A stretch of DNA of 64,000 bases from Methylococcus capsulatus str. Texas = ATCC 19069 (lineage in GTDB: Bacteria > Pseudomonadota > Gammaproteobacteria > Methylococcales > Methylococcaceae), in assembly GCF_000424685.1 (NCBI RefSeq), contig NZ_KE384224.1, positions 434,001-498,000 on the forward strand, in the 5' to 3' direction. Both the position numbers and the translations under genes were made by a program. The notes under the pieces were generated by a model. It searched no databases. It saw nothing but the letters and a program-made list of their open reading frames with translations, and was not told the DNA's origin. Positions 1 to 9,369 of this stretch are shown piece after piece; the stretch's first letter is position 1; each line of letters opens with the position of its first letter.

Positions 1-201
1 CACGACGATGACCTGGGGCGCCTTGACCAGCGCGACGGCATCGCCGCCCACTTTGACCCCGAGCTTCTCCGCCGACTCCTTGGTGATCGCCGCAACGATG
101 CTCTGTCCTCCTTTGAGTCCCACGGCCACTTCGGCATTGACCGCGCCGACGTTGACGGCTGTGATCTTGCCGAAAAACTGATTTCGTGCACTCGTTTTCA
201 T
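1..201 (-). CDS. Mop-type molybdate-binding protein (TOBE/molbindin), 3' end outside window
   Basis: The visible 67 residues begin MKTSARNQFFGKITAVNVGA and continue with a VNAEVAVGLKGG stretch and an ITKESAEKLGV turn. This is the pattern of a single Mop/TOBE domain, which binds molybdate or tungstate in the cytoplasm as small oligomers. The gene starts at an ATG at 201 and runs off the left edge, so it is partial here. It lies about 97 bp downstream of modC on the same strand and is probably cotranscribed with the mod genes. It could serve as molybdate store, or as effector for the TOBE-less ModE protein encoded near 40 kb; the latter is inference. Number of Mop repeats unknown because of truncation. 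Confidence 0.85.
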   Translation of the reverse strand, partial: MKTSARNQFFGKITAVNVGAVNAEVAVGLKGGQSIVAAITKESAEKLGVKVGGDAVALVKAPQVIVV

Positions 202-298
202 GACTCGACTCCTTTGCCTCGTTAGCCGCCAGACAATGTGATTTCCGGAAGTAGCGGCAACCTCCGTCACAGCGAACAGGGACGATACCGCCGCCGGT

Positions 299-1369
299 TC
301 ATTCCATCAAAGCGACGGACTTCACCTGGACCCATACCTCCTGGCCTCGGACGATGCCGAGCGCCGAGGCGGAGCGCTTCGTCAACCGCGCAAGCAATGG
401 CGATTCTCCCACCCGAACCCGTACCAGCGCCAATCCCGGATGGTCTTCGTCCTCGATCGCATCCACCCGTCCCCGCAGCAGGTTGAGCACACTGGTTTCC
501 TCCTGCCGTTGCCGGGCCAGGCTGACGTCGCGGGCCAGCACGCGCACCCTGATCTTGCGTCCCACCGGAATCCCCCTATCCCTGGTCCACAAACTGCCGC
601 CGGGAAAATCCAAGCGCGCCAGATGCCAGGACTCGTCCCGCTCCCCCACCACGGCATCCAGCACGGCCCCGGCATCCTCGCCGAGCCGGATGGGCAGATC
701 GAGCCGGGCGAGGGTTTCTTTCAGGGGCCCGGCGGCGATCACCCGCCCCTCCTCCATCGCAACGAGGTGATCCGCCAGCCTAGCCACCTCATCGGGAGAA
801 TGACTCACGTATAGGACCGGAATGTCGAGTTCGTCATGCAGGCGCTCGAGGTAGGGCAGGATTTCCTGCTTGCGCTTGAGATCGAGCGCAGCCAGCGGCT
901 CGTCCATGAGCAGGACCCGCGGGCTGACGGCCAGCGCCCGGGCGATGGCGACACGCTGGCGCTCTCCGCCGGACAGCCGGTCCGGCTTGCGGTCGAGGAG
1001 ATGGCCAATCCCCAGGAGTTCCACGGCCTGATCCAGGCTCACCCGTACCGGCCCCGACGCCCGCTTCATCCCGAAACGCAGATTGCCGAGCACGGTCAGA
1101 TGAGGAAACAGGCTGGCCTCCTGGAAAACATAGCCCAGCGGCCGCTTGTGGGTAGGAACCCAGATTTTTTCATCCTGCCAGACTTCGCCGTTGAACGTCA
1201 GGCGGCCGGCCGAGACACGTTCGATGCCTGCGATGCAGCGCAGGAGCGTGGTCTTTCCCGAACCGGAATGGCCGAACAAGGCCGTCACTCCCCGTCCGGG
1301 CAAAGTGAGGTCGACGTCGAGCCGGAAACCCGGCCAGTCGATGTGAAAGCGCGCGTGAATGTCCTCCAT
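299..1369 (-). CDS. modC: Molybdate ABC transporter ATP-binding protein ModC
   Basis: A 356-residue ATPase that energises molybdate import through ModB. Visible motifs are the Walker A GHSGSGKTT, the signature LSGGERQRVAIARAL, the Walker B VLLMDEP and the switch histidine in YVSHSPDE, followed by a C-terminal TOBE domain of about 130 residues, as in classical ModC. The reading frame opens farther upstream, but ATG at 1369 gives the normal N-terminus MEDIHARFHID and lies one base after the modB stop. The longer version would overlap modB. Length is usual for the family. Confidence 0.95.
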   Translation of the reverse strand: MEDIHARFHIDWPGFRLDVDLTLPGRGVTALFGHSGSGKTTLLRCIAGIERVSAGRLTFNGEVWQDEKIWVPTHKRPLGYVFQEASLFPHLTVLGNLRFGMKRASGPVRVSLDQAVELLGIGHLLDRKPDRLSGGERQRVAIARALAVSPRVLLMDEPLAALDLKRKQEILPYLERLHDELDIPVLYVSHSPDEVARLADHLVAMEEGRVIAAGPLKETLARLDLPIRLGEDAGAVLDAVVGERDESWHLARLDFPGGSLWTRDRGIPVGRKIRVRVLARDVSLARQRQEETSVLNLLRGRVDAIEDEDHPGLALVRVRVGESPLLARLTKRSASALGIVRGQEVWVQVKSVALME

Positions 1370-1370
1370 G

Positions 1371-2051
1371 TCATCCGGCCTTCTTGGGATTGGGCCGCCA
1401 AGCATAGAGCGCCAGCAGAACCAGAAAGGAAAACATCAGCATCACCGCAGCCAGCCGGTGGGCCTGGGCATACTCCAACGCCTCGACATGGTCGTAAATC
1501 TGCACCGAGGCCACCCGCGTCACGCCCGGTATGTTGCCGCCTATCATCAGCACGACGCCGAACTCCCCGACGGTGTGGGCGAACGTCAGAATGGCGGCGG
1601 TGAGGAAACCCGGCAGCGCCAACGGCAGTGCGACGCTGAAGAAAGCATCCATCGGCGCGGCACGCAGTGTCGCGGCCACTTCCAGCGGCCGGTCGCCGAT
1701 GGCCTCGAAGGCGTTCTGCACCGGCTGAACCATGAAAGGCAATGAATAGAATACCGAGGCCAGCACCAGTCCCCAGAACGTGAACGGCAGCGGGCCGATG
1801 CCCAACTCTCGGGTCAGGTAACCGACCGGGCCATGTGGCCCCATCGCCAACAGCAGGTAGAATCCCAGCACCGATGGCGGCAGCACCAGGGGCAAGGCCA
1901 CCACGGCGCCGATCGGCCCCTTCCATTTCGATCGCGTACGCGCCAGCCACCAGGCGATGGGCGTCCCGACGAGGAGCAGGATCGCGGTGACGATGCTCGC
2001 CAGCCTGACGGTGAGCCAGATCGCCTGCAGATCGCTGTCGGACAGGAACAT
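1371..2051 (-). CDS. modB: Molybdate ABC transporter permease ModB
   Basis: A 226-residue inner-membrane permease with about five to six hydrophobic segments and the binding-protein-dependent permease loop around [18 protein letters not shown], which docks on ModC. It carries molybdate delivered by ModA. It sits 10 bp downstream of modA and 1 bp upstream of modC, so translation is probably coupled. Family length is normal. Confidence 0.95.
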   Translation of the reverse strand: MFLSDSDLQAIWLTVRLASIVTAILLLVGTPIAWWLARTRSKWKGPIGAVVALPLVLPPSVLGFYLLLAMGPHGPVGYLTRELGIGPLPFTFWGLVLASVFYSLPFMVQPVQNAFEAIGDRPLEVAATLRAAPMDAFFSVALPLALPGFLTAAILTFAHTVGEFGVVLMIGGNIPGVTRVASVQIYDHVEALEYAQAHRLAAVMLMFSFLVLLALYAWRPNPKKAG

Positions 2052-2061
2052 CCCGGGGCTC

Positions 2062-2832
2062 CTATTTTTTCAGATTCTCGCCCGGCAGCACGAAACCGTA
2101 CCGTGTCATCACGGCGCGAGCCGGCTTGCTACTCATGTAGTCGGCGAAACGTTTGGCCAAGGGATTGTTCTCCGCCCGCTTGGTGATGATGTAACCCTGT
2201 TCGAGAGGTTCATGCAGGGAATCCGGAATCAGCCAGTAGCCTCCCTTGTTCGCCAGCTCCGGATTCAGCGCGAGGGACAGCGCGATGATGCCGATCTGAG
2301 CGTTGCCCGTCTGTACGAACTGCGCCGTGGCCGCGATATTCTCGCCGTACACCAGTTTCGGCTCCACCTTGTCCCACATGCCCGCTGCACGCAATGCCTC
2401 TTCGGCCCGCTTGCCGTAAGGCGCATGCTTGGGGTTGGCGATGGCGATGCGGGCGATCTTGGGATCGGCAAGACTGGTCAGATTCATTTTGGTCGCATCG
2501 AGGGTCGCACTCCACAACACGATCCGGCCGAAAGCGTAAGGTTTGACTTCCGAGGCGGCCAAGCCTTTTTTCACCAGTTCACGGGGAAAATCGATGTCGG
2601 CGGAAAAATAAAGGTCGTAGGGCGCCCCCTCCTGAATCTGGGTGTGGAATTTGCCGGAGGAGCCATAGATCACCTCCACCTCCTCGCCGGCATTGGATTT
2701 CTTGAAGGTCGCGACGATCTCATCCATCGCGAATTTGAGATCGGCCGCCGCCGCGACCGTGATCTTCCCGGCGTGGGCTGCGCTGGTCGAGAGCAGGAAG
2801 CATGCGGCCAGTAGCGTTTTGATGAAGCTCAT
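2062..2832 (-). CDS. modA: Molybdate ABC transporter substrate-binding protein ModA
   Basis: A periplasmic binding protein of 256 residues. It has a clear signal peptide ([21 protein letters not shown]) and then the ModA start [17 protein letters not shown], with YGSSGKF in the oxyanion pocket region. ATG at 2832 is preceded by GGAG at a good distance and places the signal peptide at the N-terminus; the frame extends upstream but would run into the preceding gene. It directly precedes modB. A second, clearly diverged ModA-like gene lies immediately upstream, so the operon encodes two binding proteins. Confidence 0.93.
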   Translation of the reverse strand: MSFIKTLLAACFLLSTSAAHAGKITVAAAADLKFAMDEIVATFKKSNAGEEVEVIYGSSGKFHTQIQEGAPYDLYFSADIDFPRELVKKGLAASEVKPYAFGRIVLWSATLDATKMNLTSLADPKIARIAIANPKHAPYGKRAEEALRAAGMWDKVEPKLVYGENIAATAQFVQTGNAQIGIIALSLALNPELANKGGYWLIPDSLHEPLEQGYIITKRAENNPLAKRFADYMSSKPARAVMTRYGFVLPGENLKK

Positions 2833-2861
2833 TGCATTTTCTCCTTGTTTTGTATTCGGGA

Positions 2862-3659
<798 letters not shown>

Positions 3660-3710
3660 TCACCCCGGCGATGGAAGCTCGCCGGAGGCACCAGGACGAT
3701 TCCTGGCTCG

Positions 3711-3734
3711 ATCGTTTTTTTTGGATATATCGAT
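3711..3734. promoter_or_regulatory. Possible weak ModE-like half-site upstream of the mod operon
   Basis: ATCG and CGAT flank a 24-bp AT-rich stretch about 100 bp before the first mod gene. Read on the minus strand it begins ATCGATATATC, close to the remembered ModE half-site (CGTTATAT type). The other half is only a run of A's, so symmetry is poor. Suggestive only. Confidence 0.25.
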
Positions 3735-3907
3735 GAACGTATCTTGCCGAAGACTGCGGCTATCTTACACGCCGACTGGAGAGTCGATCATATTACAGTT
3801 TGGAAACAAATCGTTGATGAATCGCCGTATCGCCTTTTTCACGGCCACGCCTTACCCTTCCAGGTGAAAGGTTTTTTTCGCCGTTCAGACGGCAATGGCT
3901 TTCCAAT

Positions 3908-3931
3908 CGTTATATCTACACCAACATTTCG
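3908..3931. promoter_or_regulatory. ModE-like operator upstream of the porin gene
   Basis: The 24-bp element reads CGTTATAT, 8 bp spacer, ACATTTCG. From memory the Escherichia coli modA operator is CGTTATAT, 8 bp, ACATAACG, so the left half matches 8 of 8, the right half 6 of 8, and the spacing is identical. It lies 36 bp before the porin ATG and about 300 bp from the divergent mod operon. A ModE-family protein is encoded at 39.7-40.2 kb. Confidence 0.55.
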
Positions 3932-3966
3932 AATCGATAACACCCAATGCCCAAGGAATCCGTCAC

Positions 3967-5697
3967 ATGAGAGCCAGACGACTGCCCCCCTTGCTGATGG
4001 CTGCAGGCCCTGCCTTGCTTCAGACACCGGCGCTTGCCGCGATGACCATGGAAGAACGTTTGCAGGCCATGGAGCAGCGCATGCTGCAGCTCGAAAAGAA
4101 ACTGGACAAGTCCGAGCAGGAAAACGCCGACCTGAGACAAAAACTGGCGGCAACGCAAAGGGTCGTTGCCGCAACCGCCAGTGCTGGCGCCAGACCCGCC
4201 AAACCGGCAGGCGAACAGACCGACAAATCGGCCCAAGCCAAGGCCGACAAGGAACTGGAAAGCTGGGTCAGCAGCTTCCAGCAATGGCCGACCGAAGGCT
4301 TCGACCCCAACAAGGTCACTGAACTGCACGAGCGGGTCACGACCCTGGAAAAAGCCACTGAAGCCCAGAAGGCCGCAGCGGAGGAGAAAGCCAAGAAAAG
4401 CACGCTCATGGAGATCGGCGACCGCGGCATCGCCTGGTCTTCCGCCGACGGCAACTACAAGCTCGCCCTGCGCGGCTACCTGCAGACCGATTTCCGGGCT
4501 TTCTTCGACGGCTCCAACAAGACCAAGAATCCGGGCTCGAATCTCACCGATTCGGCGTTGATCCGGCGCGCCCGCCTTACCCTGGAAGGCCAGCTGTTCA
4601 AATGGGTCGACTGGCGGGTATCGCCCGATTTCGCCAACAGCCAGCTCCAGTTGTTCGACGCATTCATCGACGCCCATTACATCCCGGAAGCCGCCCTGCA
4701 GGTGGGAAAGATGCGCGTGCCCATGAGTTTGGAACGCTACAAGACCGCGACCAACCTGGATTTCGTGGAGCGTGGATATCCCGCCCAGATCGCGCCCAAC
4801 CGCGACGTCGGCGCCATGCTCCACGGACAGATCGGCTATCCGGGATACAAGCCTCAGTACTCGATCCAGCCGGTGTTCCGCGACTGGATTTCCTACGAGT
4901 TCGGCTGGTTCAACGGCACCGGCGACAGCACGCCGGTCAGCCAGAGCGACGTGGAAGTGGACCAAGAGAAGGACATCGCCGCCCGCATCTTCTCCCATCC
5001 CTTCCTCAAGAGCGGCATCGAACCGCTGGAGGGTCTGGGGATCGGCGTCGCCGGCACCTGGGGCAACCCGATCAGCCAAACGCTCAACAAGCTGATCAGC
5101 GTCGGCCAGCAGACCATCTTCAACTACGGCGGCAGCGGCACCAACACCTCGTCGGTCGTCGCCAACGGCAACGCCTACCGCTATTACCCGCAGGCCTACT
5201 GGTACTATGGTCCGTTCGGCCTGCTCGGCGAATACATCTGGACCAACCATGAGGTGCTGGCCACGAGCACTTCTGGCACCAAGTCCACCACTTACGAGAC
5301 CAGCATGAACAACCGGGCGTGGAACCTGGAGGCCAGCTATGTGCTCACCGGGGAACGGGACGGGTTCTTCGGTATCAAGCCCCAGAACAATTTCGATCCG
5401 CTGGCGGGCAACTGGGGCGCTTTCGTGCTCGCCGGCCGCTGGACCGGCCTCACCATGGACTCCCACGCCTTCGAGCCGTTCAAAGGCGCGAACGGCAAGG
5501 ACGCCACCCTCGCCAACCCGCTCACCTCTGTCTCGGGCGCCAATACCTTCACTACGGCACTCAACTGGTATCTGAACCCGTTCATGAAGTTCCAGACCGA
5601 TTACAGCAACACCTGGTTCACCGGCGGCGGCGGATTGAAGGGCGAAAATCGCCGGCAAGAACAGGCATGGTTTACGCGGTTTCAGATCGCGTTTTAG
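3967..5697 (+). CDS. Porin O/P family outer-membrane porin (phosphate-selective porin type)
   Basis: A 576-residue outer-membrane protein: signal peptide ending near TPALA, a coiled coil of about 50 residues (MEERLQAMEQRMLQLEKKL onward), a linker, and a C-terminal beta-barrel of roughly 400 residues with many aromatic/glycine strands. The last residue is Phe (FTRFQIAF), as expected for barrel assembly. The family forms anion-selective trimeric channels, best known for phosphate. Start ATG 3967 follows AAGGA; the frame opens 24 codons earlier but without a signal peptide at its start. Divergent position from the mod operon and the ModE-like site just upstream suggest a role in oxyanion (molybdate) entry; this is inference. 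Confidence 0.85.
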   Translation: MRARRLPPLLMAAGPALLQTPALAAMTMEERLQAMEQRMLQLEKKLDKSEQENADLRQKLAATQRVVAATASAGARPAKPAGEQTDKSAQAKADKELESWVSSFQQWPTEGFDPNKVTELHERVTTLEKATEAQKAAAEEKAKKSTLMEIGDRGIAWSSADGNYKLALRGYLQTDFRAFFDGSNKTKNPGSNLTDSALIRRARLTLEGQLFKWVDWRVSPDFANSQLQLFDAFIDAHYIPEAALQVGKMRVPMSLERYKTATNLDFVERGYPAQIAPNRDVGAMLHGQIGYPGYKPQYSIQPVFRDWISYEFGWFNGTGDSTPVSQSDVEVDQEKDIAARIFSHPFLKSGIEPLEGLGIGVAGTWGNPISQTLNKLISVGQQTIFNYGGSGTNTSSVVANGNAYRYYPQAYWYYGPFGLLGEYIWTNHEVLATSTSGTKSTTYETSMNNRAWNLEASYVLTGERDGFFGIKPQNNFDPLAGNWGAFVLAGRWTGLTMDSHAFEPFKGANGKDATLANPLTSVSGANTFTTALNWYLNPFMKFQTDYSNTWFTGGGGLKGENRRQEQAWFTRFQIAF

Positions 5698-6134
5698 GTG
5701 TTCGCCCCGGCAGGCGTGCCGCATGCCGCTTGCGGTATGTTTTCATGGGCGGACTCGAAGACCATCTCCTCAAGGTGTTGCGATGGGAACGAAGCACGCA
5801 CGACCGGGTGCCGAGGAACGAGCGACGATCATGCCGATGCGAGGAGAGGGGGACAGCGGGCGTGGCTTCGCTCCCACGCCGTGTCGCGCACCATCGCCGG
5901 TCAGCCGGGAACCCCAGGTGCAACGGGGATGGGACGTGGGAGTACGAAGCCCGTCGGGCGGGCCCCGGAGGAACCGACCGCGGCCCTTGATCGCGTGCAG
6001 GGACCCATGTAGAAGACGCTGCCCCATGACCCGGGCGAGGAAACGGGCCGACACCGGGAGCGGACCGGCGCGGCAGGCACGGCCCCCCTCGCCTGCTCCG
6101 CCCATTTCGTCATCAAGGAACGCCCCTTCCTTCC
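5698..6134. other. Gene-poor stretch after the porin
   Basis: About 440 bp with open frames but none with a recognisable protein pattern, ribosome site or start context. The last few dozen bases may already belong to the decayed dioxygenase gene that follows. Nothing else seen. Confidence 0.5.
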
Positions 6135-6591
6135 GCCGGCCCGCCGCTGTATGAGCTGGAAATGGCGGAAACCGGGGCGATGCCACCGAGCGCCGCCTCA
6201 TCGACGGCCTGCAGCTCATCGCCTACAATCCCCTCGAGCGCAAGCCGGGCGACCCGCGACCCCGCTATAGACTCGACCCGGCCGCCCCAGCCAGCCGGGA
6301 GGATTTCCCCCCCCACCCACTGGCGCACACCCATCCCGAGAGCGGCAGGACGCTGCCGTATCTCGGCGCAGCCACCGAAATCGCCGGCTGGGAGCCGCGG
6401 GAGAGCGTAGCCCTGATAGAGCGGTCGCTGGCCACCCGCTGGACCCGCGTCTCGCCTATCGCCACCGGCGGCGCGTGGGCGGCATCGTGTGCCGGGACGA
6501 CCAGGCCGCCGTGCTTGTGCGAACCCCGTTCCCCGTTGAATCGCGGCGCGTGCGCAAGCGCACCGGCTTGGCGGGAGGACGGCCCCTCTGA
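6135..6591 (+). pseudogene. Remnant of a TauD/TfdA-family (alpha-ketoglutarate, Fe(II)) dioxygenase
   Basis: Pieces in different frames line up with TauD-type dioxygenases: PPLYELEMAETG (strand before the GGDT motif), then LAHTHPESGRTLPYLG (the family HPxxxxHPxxGR block), and after a further frameshift near 6440 YRHRRRVGGIVCRDDQAAVL and ESRRVRKRTGLAGGRPL, matching the terminal WxxGDxxxWDNRxxxH...RRxxxRTTLxGD block. The last iron-ligand histidine is replaced by Val and the Trp/Asn of WDN are lost. With at least two frameshifts and a missing 5' part, it cannot be functional. The stop lies 17 bp before the nitroreductase gene. Confidence 0.7.
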
Positions 6592-6608
6592 ACCATCGAT
6601 CGAAAACC

Positions 6609-7430
6609 ATGAGCTCGATCCCAACGCTACTCGCTTCACGTTACGGCAGGCATGAACCCGTGCCGGCCATCGCCGCGAACGCTGTCGTGGAACACCTGCT
6701 TTCCCACCGATCGGTCCGCGCCTACACCGCCGAGCCCTTGGCGCCTGGCACGCTGGAAGCCCTGGTCGCTGCGGCTCAATCCGCCGCCAGTTCGTCCAAC
6801 CTCCAGCTCTGGAGCGTGGTCGCGGTCGAAGACGGCGCGCGGCGCGCCCTCCTCGCCGAGCTTGCCGGCAACCAGACCCACATCGTCCAGGCACCGTTGT
6901 TCCTGGTCTGGCTGGCCGACCACGCCCGTCTGCGGCGGATCGCCGCCCGGCGCGGCATCGCCGCCGAGGGACTGGACTATCTGGAGATGTACACCATGGC
7001 CGTGGTCGACGCTGCCCTGGCGGCGCAGAACGCCGTGGTCGCCGCGGAATCGCTGGGGCTGGGCACTGTCTACATCGGCGCGATGCGCAACCACCCGGAA
7101 CGGGTGGCGGCGGAACTCGGCCTGCCTCGGGGGGTTTTCGCAGTCTTCGGCCTGTGCGTCGGCCACCCCGACCCGGCCGCCCTCCCCGCCATCAAGCCGC
7201 GTCTGCCCCAGAACGCGGTGCTGCACCGGGAAACCTATGCCCTGGAAAGCCAGGACGAGGCGGTGGAGCGTTACAACGCCACGATGTCGGAGTTCTATGC
7301 CGAACAGAACATGGCGGTCGGGGGTGACTGGTCGAAACACTCCGCCTCGCGCATCTCCGGTCCTGCCAAGCTGTCCGGCCGCGACCGGCTCAAGGCGGCC
7401 CTGAACGCCCTCGGCTTCGAACTGCGCTGA
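6609..7430 (+). CDS. Nitroreductase-family NADPH-dependent FMN oxidoreductase
   Basis: A 273-residue cytoplasmic flavoprotein of the NfsA/Frp type. Seen are the FMN-binding N-terminal block HRSVRAYTAEPL, the SSSNLQLWSVVAV strand and the ESLGLGTVYIGAMRNHP block near residue 150. The family transfers two electrons from NADPH to quinones, nitroaromatics, metals or flavins; the substrate cannot be told. The peptide deformylase gene starts one base after its stop, so the two are likely cotranscribed. Length fits the family. Confidence 0.85.
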   Translation: MSSIPTLLASRYGRHEPVPAIAANAVVEHLLSHRSVRAYTAEPLAPGTLEALVAAAQSAASSSNLQLWSVVAVEDGARRALLAELAGNQTHIVQAPLFLVWLADHARLRRIAARRGIAAEGLDYLEMYTMAVVDAALAAQNAVVAAESLGLGTVYIGAMRNHPERVAAELGLPRGVFAVFGLCVGHPDPAALPAIKPRLPQNAVLHRETYALESQDEAVERYNATMSEFYAEQNMAVGGDWSKHSASRISGPAKLSGRDRLKAALNALGFELR

Positions 7431-7431
7431 C

Positions 7432-8007
7432 ATGGACGGCCTTGCCCTCAGATTGAAGATCGTCCAGGCCGGCGAACCGCTGCTGCGGCAGCGGGCGCGT
7501 CCCTTGAGCCCGGAAGAAATCCGCAGCGCCGCGGTCCAGGCGCTGATCGGGCACATGCGCGAGACGATGCGCGACGCGCCGGGCGTGGGACTCGCCGCGC
7601 CGCAGATCGGCCAGGGTCTGCAACTGGCCGTCATCGAAGACCGCGCCGACTACCATAGGGGTCTGTCTGCCGAGGAACTGGCGGCGCGAGGACGCGAACC
7701 GGTACCCTTCCACGTCATCGTCAACCCGGAAATCGTCGCCCGCTCGGAAGAGACCGACGTCTTCCACGAAGGCTGCCTCAGCCTCGCGGGCTTCAGCGCA
7801 CGGGTGGAGCGTGCCCGCTGGGTGCGGGTATCCTGCCTGGACCACCGGGGGGAACCGCAGACCATCGAGGCCAGCGGCTGGTATGCCCGCATCCTGCAGC
7901 ACGAGATCGACCACCTGCACGGGAGGCTCTACATCGACCGCATGGACCCACGCAGTTTCACTACCCAGCCCAACCACGTCCGTTACGGCGACATCGAAAC
8001 CAGCTGA
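7432..8007 (+). CDS. def: Peptide deformylase
   Basis: A 191-residue metalloenzyme that removes the N-formyl group from nascent proteins. All three family motifs are present: GVGLAAPQIG near residue 48, EGCLSLAG near residue 105 (metal-binding Cys) and QHEIDHLHG near residue 155 (two metal-binding His and the catalytic Glu). It is not next to fmt, so it may be an additional rather than the main deformylase. It follows the nitroreductase gene with one base between stop and start. Confidence 0.93.
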   Translation: MDGLALRLKIVQAGEPLLRQRARPLSPEEIRSAAVQALIGHMRETMRDAPGVGLAAPQIGQGLQLAVIEDRADYHRGLSAEELAARGREPVPFHVIVNPEIVARSEETDVFHEGCLSLAGFSARVERARWVRVSCLDHRGEPQTIEASGWYARILQHEIDHLHGRLYIDRMDPRSFTTQPNHVRYGDIETS

Positions 8008-8218
8008 TAGCAATGGCGGGCTGCCAAGCCGGCAGCATTACCACAACGGCAAATGGAACCGAGGCCAATTGCGCCCCGGGGGTGGAGCCGGGGTCGAGGC
8101 AATGGGATGAACCGTGACCTTTCGGGCTCATGGGCGGGCGGACCCATGCCAAACCGCGACGCGAGCGGTTTCCGGAACGGCCATGAGCGTAGCGCCAGGA
8201 CTCTAAGAACAACTGACC
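8008..8218. other. Intergenic stretch, nothing recognised
   Basis: No convincing gene, RNA or repeat between the deformylase gene and the decayed frame that follows. Confidence 0.4.
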
Positions 8219-8480
8219 GTGGCGGGCGAGGACAAGACGCGCGTCAAACCGATCGCCGAAGTCTTCGAGCATCTGGAGGACCGCTGTTCCCAGTCGAAGG
8301 ACGTGGCGACCGCCGGTCAGGTGCGCGAGACCGGATTACGGCAGCAGAAGGAAATCGAGGAGGGGGAAGTGCGTCTGACCCAGGCCATCCATCGTCAGAC
8401 CCTCGGGGTGGTCGGTTCCGTCGGGAATGGTCCGGCTGCTGGAATGGTTCCTCGCTCGCCCGTCTGCCCGACCCATAGGG
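8219..8480 (+). pseudogene. Possible decayed small coiled-coil/membrane protein gene (DUF1640-like)
   Basis: A GTG-started frame reads through charged helical sequence (KPIAEVFEHLED, QVRETGLRQQKEIEEGEVRL, TQAIHRQTLGVVGSVG). The expected hydrophobic/tail part, GMVRLLEWFLARP, is found in another frame after position about 8420. This resembles short coiled-coil proteins with a C-terminal membrane helix. One frameshift separates the halves. Identification rests on pattern only. Confidence 0.35.
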
Positions 8481-8508
8481 GAACGTCACCACCGAACCGA
8501 AGCGATAC

Positions 8509-8712
8509 TCAGGCGGCCATGTTCTGCTGTTCCAATACGGCGTTCTCCGCCAGGGTTTCCTGGATCAGCGTCTTGACTTCCAGCGCGCATTTCCCGCACT
8601 GGCTGCAGGCGTCCAGGCGCGTCCGCAAGGTGCGCAGATTGTACGCGCCGTGGCGAGTGACGACTTCCCGAACCTGGCGGTCAGTGACGCTCCTACAGAT
8701 GCAGACATACAT
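8509..8712 (-). CDS. bfd: Bacterioferritin-associated ferredoxin (BFD-like [2Fe-2S])
   Basis: A 67-residue protein starting MYVCICRSVTDRQVREVV with cysteine pairs CIC and CSQCGKC, the four-cysteine arrangement of Bfd. In well-studied relatives Bfd gives electrons to bacterioferritin to release stored iron. ATG at 8712 is preferred over 8718 because GAGG lies 9 bp upstream of it and because Bfd proteins normally begin MYVC. It is about 130 bp downstream of the ferritin gene on the same strand, fitting a paired role in iron mobilisation. Confidence 0.9.
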   Translation of the reverse strand: MYVCICRSVTDRQVREVVTRHGAYNLRTLRTRLDACSQCGKCALEVKTLIQETLAENAVLEQQNMAA

Positions 8713-8757
8713 AAGCATGGGCCTCAAGACTGGAGACGAGCTTAGAATATCAGAACT

Positions 8758-8782
8758 GAGAACGTTTCTCAAACAAGAAACG
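8758..8782. repeat. Overlapping inverted repeats upstream of bfd
   Basis: GAGAA-CGT-TTCTC (8758-8770) overlaps a perfect 7-bp hairpin CGTTTCT, CAAACA, AGAAACG (8763-8782) next to an A/T run. It lies 46 bp before bfd in the gap after the ferritin gene. It could be an operator or processing hairpin. It does not match a remembered Fur box, and no T-run follows it in the bfd direction. Confidence 0.45.
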
Positions 8783-8842
8783 AAAAAATTTTGTTCCCGA
8801 ATCGGCAAGACAGCATTCCCCATCCGGCGACCGAAACAGTGC

Positions 8843-9322
8843 CTAAACCCCCTCTTCCGTTTGGCTTTGCAGATAATTCTCCAGACCGATGCTCTCGATC
8901 AGCCGAAGCTGGATCTCCAGCCACAGACAGTGATCCTCCTCGGTGTCGTCGAGCAGAACCTGCAGGATGCGCCGGGTCTCGTAGTCGCCCTTTTCCTCGC
9001 ACAGGCCGATCACCTCGCGGAGATGGCCGATGACGGCGTGTTCGACGCCGAGGTCGTTCCTCAGCATCTCCGGCACGTTCCGTCCGACATGGATCGGATC
9101 CCGGGCACCCACGTCCGGAACCCCTTCCAGGAACAGGATACGCCGGATCAGCGCGCTGGCATGAGCCTGCTCCTCCTGCATTTCGTGGGCGGTGTGCTCA
9201 TACAGCACATGAAAACCCCAGTCCCGGTACATCATCGCGTGGATGAAATACTGGTCGATCGCGGCGAGCTCGCCCGCCAGCAGCCGATTCAGTGCCGTTA
9301 TCACCTCAGGCTGACCTTGCAT
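8843..9322 (-). CDS. Bacterioferritin-family iron storage protein, probably heme-free (FtnA/BfrA type)
   Basis: A 159-residue four-helix ferritin subunit. Ferroxidase residues are in place (E in [12 protein letters not shown], ExxxH in [11 protein letters not shown] in [10 protein letters not shown], ExxH in TEEDHCLW). Aligned to E. coli bacterioferritin (EMKHAD), the heme ligand Met52 corresponds to Gln here (EQAHAS). Pseudomonas FtnA, formerly called BfrA, shows the same change. The protein therefore probably oxidises and stores iron without heme at the subunit interface, unless mixed with another subunit. A perfect palindrome lies 48 bp upstream of the start. Confidence 0.88.
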   Translation of the reverse strand: MQGQPEVITALNRLLAGELAAIDQYFIHAMMYRDWGFHVLYEHTAHEMQEEQAHASALIRRILFLEGVPDVGARDPIHVGRNVPEMLRNDLGVEHAVIGHLREVIGLCEEKGDYETRRILQVLLDDTEEDHCLWLEIQLRLIESIGLENYLQSQTEEGV

Positions 9323-9369
9323 TTCCCCTTCTCCCGAAACGCCGCCCTTCAGGGCCTTTGTGGTTGTCG

